Source: Uloborus plumipes (Eukaryota > Arthropoda > Arachnida > Araneae > Uloboridae). Taken from it: a DNA stretch of 64,000 bases. The notes under the pieces are model-generated. The model was not told the origin of the DNA. It saw only the letters and a list, made by a program, of their open reading frames with translations, and ran no database searches. Positions 44,256 through 55,685 of the stretch are shown piece by piece; the first letter of the stretch is position 1; the number at the start of each line of letters is the position of its first letter. The position numbers and the translations under genes are program-made. Location of the stretch: positions 62,001 through 126,000 of the forward strand of contig JAXGGA010002005.1 in the NCBI GenBank assembly GCA_038373865.1, written 5' to 3'.

Positions 44256-46048
44256 CAGTGGTTCTCAACCTTTTTACAGCTACCGCCCCCTTTAGAACTG
44301 AAAATGTTTTCAACGCCCCCTTTGCGTACTGGCGTGAAACTTGAAGAGGGGAAGGAGGTAAAGAGGTTTTTGACAGGTTTAACTCTACAATTTTGCCCAA
44401 CCAGAGAGTTGAAAATATCTATAGAGTAAAAGAACTTATGCTTCAGAAATTTTTAATTCTTTATGATTTTTTTTTTTTTTTCAAAAAAGCGGGCTTCTTT
44501 TTTGCACCAAAAACCTGCGTCAAAGAATCAACCAAGTGCCTAGAATTTTTCCATTAAATGAGTGACCCATTTTGGACATAATTAAGAACAAAACGGTTTG
44601 AAATAAAAATTTGTGTGCGTTGTTTTCAACATTTTTATTTGAAAATTTTGAAAATTAGACTGTGTTCAAAGAATTCCCCCAAATGGTCCAGTCCCAAACC
44701 GTGTTTTTACAACTATGTAACAACGTATTTACTTACAACTATGCAATACGCATCCGTCATTTATTATATATGGATATTGCACTTTACTGCGGACGGGCAA
44801 TAACAAAGCCGGACATTCGATTGTTCTCCGGTGGGACAAAACTTGCAAGTTTTAATTGGATGAAAAAATGAAATAAGTTAAGATTATAAAATTCAAGATA
44901 AGTTCAACTCAGAGAAATTCTTTTTAAGTAACAAGGAGAAAAAAAGCTCCCTCATTTTTTCTTTCTTTTTCAAAACTAAAAGCAAAATATTCAAAAATAA
45001 GGTTAATTTTAGTTCTGTTAGGGATCAGAACGCCTTCCGGTGTTCTCTGAAATTGAAGTCTTAAAAACCTAAATTTAAACTATTTTGTTGATGTTGAGGG
45101 AATGATAAAGGTTGGAATGTTTGTACGACATTTTTTTCTCATTGTACTCTGTTGCGGTTAGGGCGATGCTCTAACGACACAAAACGTCGGTTAAGTCAGG
45201 TGGCTTTCTTCTAGAATCTTTTCGAAACTAACCTCCTAAAAACGCAATTTTAAACTCGGTTTGGTCACGTTTGTTGAACGAGGAGGTTGGTAGTTCAAGA
45301 TTCCCTCTCGTAATTATTTTTTAAAAATCATTAGGCTGTGTTAGAGAATGAAGGTTTCGAAAGCGATTTAACAGAAATGTCTAAAACCAAAATTGTAAGC
45401 TATGTGTGGTTATGTTAAGGAAAGGAGTTTTTGCTATGTAAGTTAGGTGAGCGGGGAGGGGGGGGGGATCCAGGCCTCTTCCTCTAACAATTTGCCAAAT
45501 GGAATTCATAAGGACACAATTTTAAGCTATTTTAGACTGATGCACTTTTAAAGTGGGGACTGACCTTCAAAAACTTTTTGGAAATTGAACTTCTATTGAC
45601 GAATTTTAGGCTATCTTTGAAATTACATAGCCTGAATTTTTTTGTTTTTGTAGAAAATTTTCTAAATTAATGGTCGAAAAACGCAATTTGCAATCCTTGC
45701 ATGTGGTTTCCACAAACAATATTGCTGCTTCATGGAGAGGGTATAACCCCTACCGCCCCCTTACCTAGGCTGTGCCACTGATCTTTGAGAACGTAAAGAG
45801 AAGGATCAAAATTCAGGCTGTGGTATTCCCAGCAAATAAATTTTAAAGGCATCCTTGGTTAAGTAGAGGACATCCTCCTACTTCCGCTCAAAACATGCCC
45901 TCTCAAACACATTTCAAAATAAACCCATCGCCCCCTTACCGCCCAAAATATATCCACCGCCCCCCTACTGCCCAAAATATGTTCACTGCCCCTCAGCATC
46001 TTCCCACCGCCCACTGGGGGGCGGTATCGCCCCCGTTGAGAACCACTG
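44256..46048. mobile_element. non-autonomous hAT element
   Basis: Inverted ends CAGTGGTTCTCAAC and GTTGAGAACCACTG, followed inward by CCGCCCCC on both sides. A perfect 8-bp duplication CATTAATC lies at 44248-44255 and 46049-46056. Length is 1,793 bases. There is no transposase frame. The interior has spaced repeats of a CGAAATT...AAGTCCTAAAAACGC...TTTTAAGCTATTTT phrase. CCCAAAATATRTYCACYGCCC recurs near the right end. Confidence 0.92.
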
Positions 46049-46056
46049 CATTAATC

Positions 46057-47861
46057 GATGTAATAATCACATGTAGCAGCGTTTATCATGCATATGTGAA
46101 AAGAAAAAACCAGGACCTAGCAAATTTTGATAATATTAACCGTGAACATATAAAGCGGAGACGACTAAATTATAGCATTTTCTGTTTCCTGTTTCGCATC
46201 GTTCATCTCCTGGATTTGTGTACATGTAACAGTTCAGTATTTTGTTTGCTACCATATTTGCCCATATGTCCTTACTTGTTAACATGTACCTGACGTACTT
46301 GCAGATTATTGAACAGTAGCTGTGGGATACCTGTACTGTTTCTGTATCAGGCAACACAATTACACTACATGGTGGATCTGAACTAAAATGCTGACAAAAG
46401 CGGATTTTCAAGCATATGGAAACATACTTTTTCATCTTCAAAATGCTGGCATATTCGCATAAATGCATATGTGGTAACCGTATGCTCCATTTATCACTGC
46501 AGAAAGTAAAAACTTCCATTCAGGTTTACTCGTATCCTAATTTACTTCTATCCGTCGACAACTTCATGTACACCATGAAACTCAAATTGTCTTGCATTGA
46601 TAAAGGGGTTCTTTGTAACCCCCAAAACACGTTAATGCAGTACAATTGTGCATTTTGAAACTGGATTGTGTGACAGGAATATTATCCTTCCCTTTTTTTT
46701 TGATGGATGCTACAAGAGGATTTTTTGTGTGACACGAAACGTGATAATTAATATTTATTTTCAGTAGTAATTGTTGTGTGTTAGAAAAAGGATATTTTAA
46801 CGTCCCATGGTTGGTTTTCTGGGGCAACCAAATAGGCTAACAGGATTATTTCGCTCAGAACAGAATATGTGACGAGTACGCAGTTCAGAAATTTTCGGTC
46901 TACTGGCCATACAACATGAAAAGTAGAATCGAAAAAAAAAAAAAAACTAAATTGCAGCTGTAGACATCTTGTACAGTTGCATTCTGCTACAGAACAGGGC
47001 CCAAATTGGTAGTACCATGCACTTTGTGCATCCATCTTGATTTTAAGCATAAGAATAAGTAAATTAAATCTACATTTCGCCGATTTTCAGCATAATCACA
47101 GTCAATAATTTACGATGACATTACTACCAGGAATAGGGAGCTCCCGGGCCAAGCCACATAAGCCTAACGGTCAACAGGACTTGTTTATGGTCACTTTCAT
47201 GGAACATGGAAAACATCATTGGAGTATTTTACTGTCGGGCCATAAGAAAATATTTAGCTTTTTACAGATCGAGAAGCTATGTGGTGTTCGCAAAAACGAA
47301 AGAACCAAGGCTGGATTAATTACTTGCACAAAACTGACTCATCCCCCTTGCCCAAGCGCCATTTTCTTCCTTCTGCCAGACATGATTAAGCAACAGCTAC
47401 GGTGATGCGAAAGTGACACATTTCCGGTGAAACGGAAACGACATAATAAGCTGCCCCAGATTCGAGAGCTCTGCTGGCCCCGATTTCTCTTTCAATCATG
47501 GCGAACTGAGAATTCGATCGGTTTCCATCACTGCTGCTGCCAGACCGCATTATTTATGTTACGAAGGCTTTAAATATTTCCGGGCAAAAGCTTCGGACTT
47601 CGGGTTCACTGTAGTTACTCTGCAGAATATTTATTACTTGTTCTAATAACATTTACAAAATTAATATTATATCAAAAGCATTTTGTCTCATTGTTTTCTG
47701 AGAGGTTTAGTCTTAGAGAAACTAGTTAGTTTCGTTTCAATAAAGTAATTGATTCATTGCAATAAAAATCGATGCTGTACTGGGCAGTACTAATTTTTCT
47801 TTCAAAGACCAATTACTCATATTTGTAAAGCGAGCTTTCATTTTCAATGAAATTTATTGTC
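46057..47861. other. intergenic, unassigned frames
   Basis: No recognisable gene. Open frames at 46136-46519 (minus) and 47115-47405 (plus, 96 codons) have no motif I know. The sequence after 47400 is GC-richer but has early stops. Confidence 0.4.
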
Positions 47862-48596
47862 CAAGAGCTCATGCGCGTCAGACTTACGTGACTGTATAAA
47901 GGCTCAAATTTTTTCTGCGCAAGCACACCACAGTAGGTAAGAACGGTTCGCTATTGGTAAGCTGAGTCACGCTGGTTTTGGCGAGAAACGGGTTGCAAAT
48001 GTGCGTAAAACTGCTGCAAAAATTAAAAATCATAGTTATTCCATGCCACGTGACCTGTAGTCCCCACCCAACCACCTCCGATTTGGAGTATATTTTAGAG
48101 AGGTGCAGACCGGCCTTTGCGACCAATCTATGCAGATTTTCAGCTTCCCAGACACAAACAATGAGCACCTAGAATATATTAAAAAGAGAGGAAAAAGTGT
48201 CGGACCCCAAAAATGCCGCCAATGGCGGTTTAGCCTAAACGTGACATTTCGTTTCACAAAGCTGATCCGCCATTTTAGAGCACATTATTTTATTGATCCT
48301 AGCTCCAGCACATTTGGGTCTTGGAAGCTAAAAATTTGAATAGGTTAGTTCCAAGGGAATGCCTGCACTTGTTTTGCCTGCAATTTTGTTTATGTCGAAG
48401 ACGGTATTATGGAGACGACGAGGTCAATCGGACGTGGATTGACTCAGTTTTTGACGCATCTTTGCGACCTATTTCCTGACAAAGCCAGCGCGACTAAGCT
48501 TGACTAGTAGCAAACCGTTACCTGTTGGGTTGTGCTTACGCATAAAAAATTTGGACCTTGATTAACTGACGTAAGTCTGGCCCGCATGGGCTCTTG
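47862..48596. mobile_element. element with ~150-base inverted ends
   Basis: Starting at CAAGAGCTCATGCGCGTCAG and ending in its approximate complement, the two ends match over about 150 bases at moderate similarity (shared CAGACTTACGT, CAAATTTTTT, GCGTAAGCACA-like, AAACGGGTTGCAAA-like). The interior is unmatched. No target duplication resolved. Long imperfect ends recall Mutator-like or foldback elements. Confidence 0.65.
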
Positions 48597-49765
48597 CTCT
48601 ATTTCAGCTTTCAAGACTGAATCAAAAAAAAAAAAAAAAAATGCACTTTTTCATCTTGCTGATAAACCACTTTTGGGCAGATTTTTTGCTCCAGTGGTAG
48701 ATTACCGAAACAACCAAACAGAGCGGCAATTTTAGGGAAGGATAGACGTTGCGATATCGTGGTTTTAAAAAGGTTTTTTTTTTTTTTGAAAAATACCATA
48801 ATTTATAACGTAATACAATATTTGTTATACTCAAAACAATACAATATTGACGCCTTTTTCAAAAATCCAAGTTTTTCGCTTGACATGTTTGGATTTTACC
48901 TCGGATTAATAGCTCAGTTTTTCACTAGCAATTCTAATAGCAATATTGCGTGTTGTTGGGTCTTTCTCGGGTGGGGTGGGTATGTCTCTTGGGGGTGAAA
49001 GATTTGCTCCATTCAAAATTTGTTCCTGAATAAACACGTTTTATTAATATAATCAAAAGTGTATGATGCCCCAAAGTTCTTTTATCACTGTACAAGTTCA
49101 ACCATATTCTTCTTCTAGTAGGAAATCTATGAAAAGAAAACCAATAATTTTCGCATATAATTTTAGTATTTGCCTACGATTTTATTAATTAAACAAAAAA
49201 CTCTAATAAACGTTTAATTTTGTTATAAGTTTTCAAATACTTATCTTCACTAATCATCATCAAAACCAGATTATGTAACAGAAAGTGTGAAACAGAAGAA
49301 AGTAAAAGTCTTCATATGCGACTCTAACGATTTCCAATTACATCATATCTCAAAGAAATAAGAGAAGAGTTCGTTAACATTTTTGATAAGGAACATTTTT
49401 CCTTTGTTCGAACAGCTGTTGGAAGTTAGGATTGAGATATCTTGTTTTGAAAAAAATGAGGCAAAATCAAAATCCTCACAAAAGTATACTATTTTTCAAG
49501 TATTGTTTGAAAACTTAAGAGACGTAAACGGTCAAAAAACTAATTCATATGAATATTTTTTTTAATTTTGTGCTTAAAATTTCTTAAAAAGCTGAAAAAT
49601 TGCCTATCCTCAAAAAGTTATATTTACCATCGATAGATGTGCGCTGTTTGTTTTTTTTCATTTTTCAGACTTCGTTATTTTTCAAAATTTTAGAATTTAT
49701 TTAGTGAAATTTTTGTCATAATTCAAGCCGCAAGGTTTATTATACGCTCGTGGTTTACTCGTACT
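48597..49765. other. AT-rich intergenic, nothing recognised
   Basis: No gene. An A-run at 48624-48641, a T-run at 48774-48787, otherwise AT-rich sequence. Confidence 0.4.
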
Positions 49766-51108
49766 TCAGAGCGAGAATCTGAGAGAGGGTCACGCCTGTG
49801 ATTCATGACCTCTCAGATTTTCTCCCAAAAATTACCAAACGTATATTATCTTATTGAAAGACCAAATCCAGAATGTTTTGCTCTAAAGTTGAGTTGTTTA
49901 GTTTTTATGGACCCCTAAAGTTGAAGGTGCGGCGTCAAAAACTAAGCGGATTTTCAAGACATGGAAGTTGCTGTGAGCCAAAGCTCTGACCAGGAACTGT
50001 TCAACTCCAATTTTCTTTTTGTATATGGAATATAGAAGGTTCAAACTTTACAAAATGAATGTTAAATTTGAGGTAAGTTGTTGCCGTAAGGTCAGTGAAG
50101 GTCCGCAAAACAAGGCATTTTTGACGTTTTTCAGCATTTTTGAGGTCCAAAAACAGCTTGTACATTTCAGTGGCCACAGCAAAAGTAGTGTCGTTTAAAA
50201 GACCAGTGTAAGCACTTTAATATAATTTATAAGCAACCGAGGAAAGTTCAACGTGCTTTTAGTTGCGTAAGACCGAAATATGAAAAATGTCATATTTTAC
50301 CGATATTCAAACGGTCCTAACTTCCTCTGCCAACAACATATTGAAATTTTTTTTTACCAATTTCATACTCTATTGTTTGTCTTAACAGAACAATTGAGTC
50401 CTTTGAGGCGAAATGTTAATTTTTTTTTTTTTTTGCAAAAAATGTATTTTTGCCTGTGCATTTTTTGTAAAAATTTTTTAAGCATTTCTCCTCAAAGGAC
50501 TTAACAGGCAAAAAAATATTTCAATATGTTGTTGGCAGAGGAAGTTATGACCGTTTGAATATCGGTAAAATATGACATTTTTAATATTTCGACCTAACGC
50601 AACTAAAAGCACGTTGAACTTTCCTCGGTTGTTTATGCATTATATTAAAGTGCTTACACTGGCCTTTCAAACGACACTACTTTTGCTGTGGCCACTGAAA
50701 TGTACAAGCTGTTTTTAGACCTCAAAAATGCTGATAAACGTCAAAAATGCCTTGTTTTGAGGGCCTTCACTGACCTTAGGGCAACAACTTACCTCAACTT
50801 TAACATTCATTTTATAAAGTTTGAACCTTCTATTTTCCATATACAAGAAGAAAATTGAAGTTCAACAGTTCCTGGTAAAAGTGTTGGCTCACGGCAACTT
50901 CCATGTCTTGAAAATCCGCTTAATTTTTGATGCTGCACCTTCACCTTTAGGGATCCATAAAAACTAAGCAACCCAACTTTAGAACAAAACATTCTGGATT
51001 TGGTCATTCAATAAGATAATAAACATTTGGTAAACTTTCGGAAAAAATCTGAGGCGTCATGAATCACCTCATAATGCTAGGCGTGAGTTTCTCAGATTCT
51101 TGCTCTTA
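49766..51108. repeat. 1.3-kb near-complete palindrome (foldback element)
   Basis: The left half from AGAGCGAGAATCTGAG is repeated inverted in the right half ending CTCAGATTCTTGCTCT. Paired landmarks include GTACATTTCAGTGGCCACAG (50160/50704), CAACGTGCTTTTAG-like (50249/50618), GCCAACAACATATTGAAAT (50327/50530) and GTCCTTTGAGG (50398/50494). The centre lies near 50450. Arms of about 650 bases are roughly 90% alike by eye. No coding frame. Outer ends and target duplication are not sharp. Confidence 0.85.
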
Positions 51109-51229
51109 ATGGTAACCAGTCAATGGATTTATTGTTGCAGTTCAAAAGATATTTGTTTTGAGTTTGATGAGAATTTACTGTCCATCCATAAAAAGCGCGC
51201 CTGGCACTCGCGAAGTTAGTTCCACTAAA

Positions 51230-51490
51230 AAAAAGGTAGATGGGTTGTGGGTGATAACTCTCCCAAGTTTTCAATTTAAAACTTGCATTTGCTTTTCTCC
51301 TTTTGACATCTAAACTATGCATTTGAAATTAGCATCGTTCCACGTTGTTGATACGGTTCAAAATGCTTTTTATTATTCTTCCCCTTCTTGTTATCTTATC
51401 TAACACCCCTATTTTGGTAAGATCAGAGAAGCTGTGACGCATGCGTAAATGCGCGGAAGGTTTTAGCAAAGAAGATCAAACAGTATGCTG
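51230..51490 (-). repeat. dispersed repeat, copy 2
   Basis: Inverted relative of 15798-16036 (GATGGGTTGTGGGTGATAAC, ATGCTTTTTATTATTCTTC, TAACACCCC, AGATCA). This copy is slightly longer, with an inserted GACGCATGCGTAAATGCGCG phrase. Confidence 0.7.
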
Positions 51491-52291
51491 AAAAAGTTAT
51501 TGTTATTTACTTGGTTTGGTGCATGTCTGTTCACGTGGGGAATCTTGCAATGTGGTATAATTTTTCGGAAATTTCGTATGTAACCTCAGACTCGATAACA
51601 TACTTATGAAATTCCAGGAAAATACACTTTTAGTGTAATAATTTAAAACATTTAAATAGGTTGCAATCGAAAGAATCTGACAATATCATTTCGTCAAAAA
51701 TATCATTTCTGACGCAAAAATTTTTTGCCTTAGTTCGCCTGTTATCGAGATGTAAGGTCTTAAAGTATCCCGAAATTAAAAAAAAAAAAAAAACACACAT
51801 TTAAAGATTTGGCGTTATATTGATCACGCAATTTCGCCGTCTGCATCCATAAAACAATCGTGTGAAAGATGGTATCCATTAACCACTGAAACTCGGGAAG
51901 ATTTGGCGGTGTCTCTTTAAAGTTCGGTAGACTTTAAGACCTGATAATTCGGTTACAAGGAAACGAGAGCAAATAGTCTATGCGTTCAGAAACATATTTT
52001 GCAATGCTCTTTCGATTGCTATGTAGTTATTCATTTATTTTGTTCATTATTAGTGTTTAGTTTGAAAGATCCGAATTGGTAACAATGCATTTTTATAGAA
52101 CTTTCAAAATGTATGGCAATGCAACTATTGAAAGCACATGTGAGAACTTAACATCCCACATCTAGTTGTTAGAAAATTAAAATTAAAGTTTGAATTTATG
52201 TTAAGAGGCAGCGTTTGCTTTGTGTATACTTCTTTTCTGCTGAACCAGAGGTTCAGAATTGCTATAAATGTCCCTAAAAATAAGCTATAAA
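51491..52291. other. intergenic, nothing recognised
   Basis: No gene or bounded element; AT-rich with a 15-base A-run near 51779. Confidence 0.4.
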
Positions 52292-55102
52292 CAGAGGTGG
52301 CGCTAGGAAATGCCCGACAGGGGGGCAAGCTTGCCCGACAGGGGGGCACAGGTATAATTTAAACATTTAGTCACGAAAATTAAGTTTCTTATAATATGCA
52401 GTTAATTTTAATTGAAGGGATGGGGTTCGGGACTCTCCATCGCAAAATTTTTGAAGTCGAAGCATATTCGATTATAAGCATATTCGATAGCGTTAGAAAA
52501 AAAGTTTGGTTTCGGTGACTCTTCTGCGAAAAATTCGAAATTGAGGTTTAAAAATAGTATTTTAAACGAGTTTGAATGATTGGGGTAGGAGCACTCCCCT
52601 GAAAATTTTTCGAAACATAAAACCCCAAAAATAAAGAATTGTTTTCAGGAAATTATCGTGGATGGCGGAGGATATTGCTCAGAGACTCTCCTCGTGACTT
52701 TTTTGAAATTCAAGTCCTAAAAACGCTTTTTTAGACAATCTTTAATTATGTAGAGTGGCAATGGTGCACTACACTGGATATATATATATGTTTTTATTTT
52801 TTTTAGTTTTAAGTCTAAAAATCCCATTTGTTGACAATTTTTGATTAAGTAGCAGAGTTTTATTGCAGATTTCTTAATTGGAGAGGGACCGCGTGTGGTA
52901 CAATTTTTAATCAGAACCTCTTGTTTACAGTTTCTATTTTTGAGAAATAAAGTGGCTTCTTATTTAAAAAAAAAAGTACAGGGGCATCGTTTGGTTCGGG
53001 ACTCTTCCCCGAAATATTCTTAAGATTAACTCCTAAAAATACAATTATTGGGGGCCTTTGACGACGATAGGGTAAGGGTTGTGGGACAGAGACTGTCTTC
53101 CAGAAATTATTCAAAATTGTCCCAAAAACAACAATTTTATATGCTTTTTTTCGACAACGTTTTTGAAAATCTAGTTGGCTTTATAGGTTGTTGTTGTTTC
53201 TTGGGTAGGGGGGGGGAGGAGTAATTTTAAAATTTCCTATTTTTTGATTTTTCCCCATTAAGAAAAACGAGAAGCCAACCCTTGTCAGCAAGTAATTGAT
53301 ATGTTTCTATGAACGGAATATTAGAGTAGTGTAAGTTTAAAGGGGGAGGCGGCCCGGTGACCTAACTGATGAAAAATCGCTCAGATTGGCTCTCGGTGAT
53401 GGCCCTGGTCAGCTGCCCCAATGAAGCAATAGCGATTTTTATTATTGTTATTATTTATTTATTTCAACTGCTGCTCGCAAAGGTTTCTATGATGTTACTT
53501 TTCCTTTCGGTTAAAAAACATTCGAAAATAATATTTCTTTAGTTAGAAGTTAGATTATAGGAAATCCATAACAAGATTTAAAGAGCACATTTCCTATCTA
53601 AATTTCACAGAAAAAAATTTTTCTCATCTTAATTCATGTCTTTCTATACATTTTATTTATTTTTTAACACTGGGAAGGTTTTTCTCTTTTTTTACATTGC
53701 AAAATGAGATTGACGACTCCTTACCTGGAAAACTGGCAGGGGATCGGGAGAACGGCCTTGTGTTAAAGAATTGCACAACAGTGTGATTCCATTTGTTTAC
53801 CTATTTGCTTGAAATTCGAACCAAAGAAAAGAAAAAATGTTTTCTAAAGTGCAAGAAAACTATTTTTTTTTATATGCACGGTAAAACATTTAAAATTAAT
53901 GTAGGTGCAATTAATTTTTTCTTTTAGATCAAATGTTATAAAAGCATTACAAACAACCAACAGCAGTTACATCCTGCTACTATTATTTAATAGATTAATG
54001 GAAAAATCATATAACGGTAATCTCATAATGCGACAGTTAATTAAAGCGTTTGCTACGATTTATAGATATATGCTTCCCATTTCCTGACATGTATTTTAAA
54101 ACGAACACATGCATTTTAATGAAAAAAAAAGAAAGAAAATTAAAAGCAAACCAAAATAATTTCGGTTTGTTACCTTGTTGATGAAGGAAAACGTTTCAGT
54201 CTACCTATCATAAGGTTCAAGGACAACAGGAGATCCATACCCAAAAAGCTCGATGATGGAGAGAAAGTCCAGCGGATACGAACGACAGGAAAAAAATTCT
54301 TTCGACGAAAACGTTTTTCTTTCGTAAACCTGAAGCCGAAGCCTTCGAGCTCCCGCCAAAAATCATCCCCCCCCCTCGACCGACGACCGCCTGTTACACT
54401 AATTAAAACTGTCTGACGATGCACATCATACAATAGTGATTGGCGATGTATTTCCCCCAACCCTGGATGCAATTCGCAATTCCGGAGTACTGAGGGAGAT
54501 AGTCAGCCCCTTCAGCGGAGGGGGGGATGTCTTTTCCTTCTTCACACAGTCGTCGGGTCTTACGTCCCCTCCCCGATTCTAAAGCATCACCCACCCCTTC
54601 TCGGCAGTTGGTGGCAAAGGCCCTGAGAGAAACACGTGTCTAGCTCAGATTCTCAGAAAGTGACAATGACTTGCCACCTTGCTGGCGATTTGCGGGTGCG
54701 GACCTCTGGTTAGAAAAAGAAAAGTGAAAAATTTCCTTTCCCACTTGAACAAAAATAACTTTCTCGAGCAGAACTAACGTTCATTCAAAAGAGATACGAC
54801 AGCAGCAACTCGATGGTGGGTCCTGAAGGTTCTCGTGTTCGAAATTAGTCTGGAATTGCATATTCTGTCAAATAATGAGAATATCAAGAAAAATAAAGTT
54901 TTTTCAGTTGAATGATTTTATTGCGATAATTTTACTGATCTGTCGGAATCAGAAAAGTTATCGGCACTTAGATTTCTGTCGGAAAATTTGATCGTCGGAA
55001 AAATTTTCCCGACGAAGTTAGAAATTTTCCCCGATGGGGGGGCAAGACGTTTCCGACAGGGGGGCAATTGCCCCCCCTGCCCCATAGCTAGCGCCGCCAC
55101 TG
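52292..55102. mobile_element. large non-autonomous hAT-type element
   Basis: Inverted ends CAGAGGTGGCGCTAG and CTAGCGCCGCCACTG, with CGACAGGGGGGCAA phrases inside both ends. GCTATAAA at 52284-52291 and 55103-55110 is a perfect 8-bp duplication. The left third repeats the AAGTCCTAAAAACGC-type phrase. A GC-rich patch with open frames lies at 54170-54700. No hAT transposase motif was seen in 2.8 kb. Confidence 0.88.
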
Positions 55103-55251
55103 GCTATAAAACGACTTAAAAAATGTATCTAAAATAACAGAGATTTCGATGAAATTTCGATTTCTCTAACAATTACACTATTGTGTGATTTCTTGATCAG
55201 AAGGATAGCCACAGAAAAGTAAAGTAGAGCATTCTTGCCAACCTTTTTGGC

Positions 55252-55354
55252 ATTTGAAATATGAAATTTCATTTCAGAACATGTTGCTTATGGTGGAACT
55301 CAAGAAATTGTCCCTGAAAGCCTACAATGAGAAATTCGGAAAAGATCTATGATG
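55252..55354 (+). repeat. left part of a duplicated segment
   Basis: From ATTTGAAATATGAAATTTC through AAAGATCTATGATG it matches 60009-60107. In this copy the segment is then broken by two insertions (55355-55671 and 55686-58119) and resumes at 55672 and 58120. Confidence 0.85.
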
Positions 55355-55657
55355 TAAAACAACAGTCGAAAACTTTGTACTATGAAATGAGTAAAAATAG
55401 ACGACGTTTAAAAAGTACAAATAAATACGAAGAAAAGAATATCTGGTTCCCACTTCTATGTGGCTTATTTATTCTGGTTGAGCTTAGCTTCACCTGTTCA
55501 CTTGACAGTCTTTGGCATGTGAGCCTGTCTTTTATTTTTATTTTTATGCACTGATGATGGGGGTTGCAGTTTATAGCCCCGAAACAGCTGTTTGCTGAGT
55601 TTTTAAACTCTTTTATTCGTATTTATTTGTACTTTTTAAACGTTGTCTATTTTTACT
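55355..55657 (+). mobile_element. short Penelope-like insertion
   Basis: It is flanked by AAAGATCTATGATG (55341-55354) and AAAGATCTATTATG (55658-55671), a 14-base duplication with one mismatch. The paralogous site at 60009-60249 has only one copy and no insert. About 50 bases near its left (AGTAAAAATAGACGACG...AAATACGAA) recur inverted at its right end, and a hammerhead-like core sits between (55551-55592). Inverted copies of a terminal region plus a hammerhead motif are known from Penelope-like elements. There is no RT or GIY-YIG coding, so it is a non-autonomous or heavily truncated copy. Confidence 0.6.
55546..55600 (+). ncRNA. hammerhead ribozyme-like motif
   Basis: CTGATGA (55551-55557), a GGGG...CCCC stem-loop, GAAAC (55581-55585), a four-base loop AGCT, then GTT (55590-55592), where cleavage would follow the T. 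Stem III is the two pairs AC/GT. Stem I pairs GCA (55548-55550) with TGC (55593-55595). This is the minimal type-I layout reported in Penelope-like elements. One extra T after CTGATGA and a short stem I leave activity uncertain. Confidence 0.5.
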
Positions 55658-55685
55658 AAAGATCTATTATGATCACTTTAGAATT

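Noticed and set aside
47115..47405. 96-codon frame as a host gene exon
   Set aside because: No motif, no recognisable splice pattern and no supporting neighbours.
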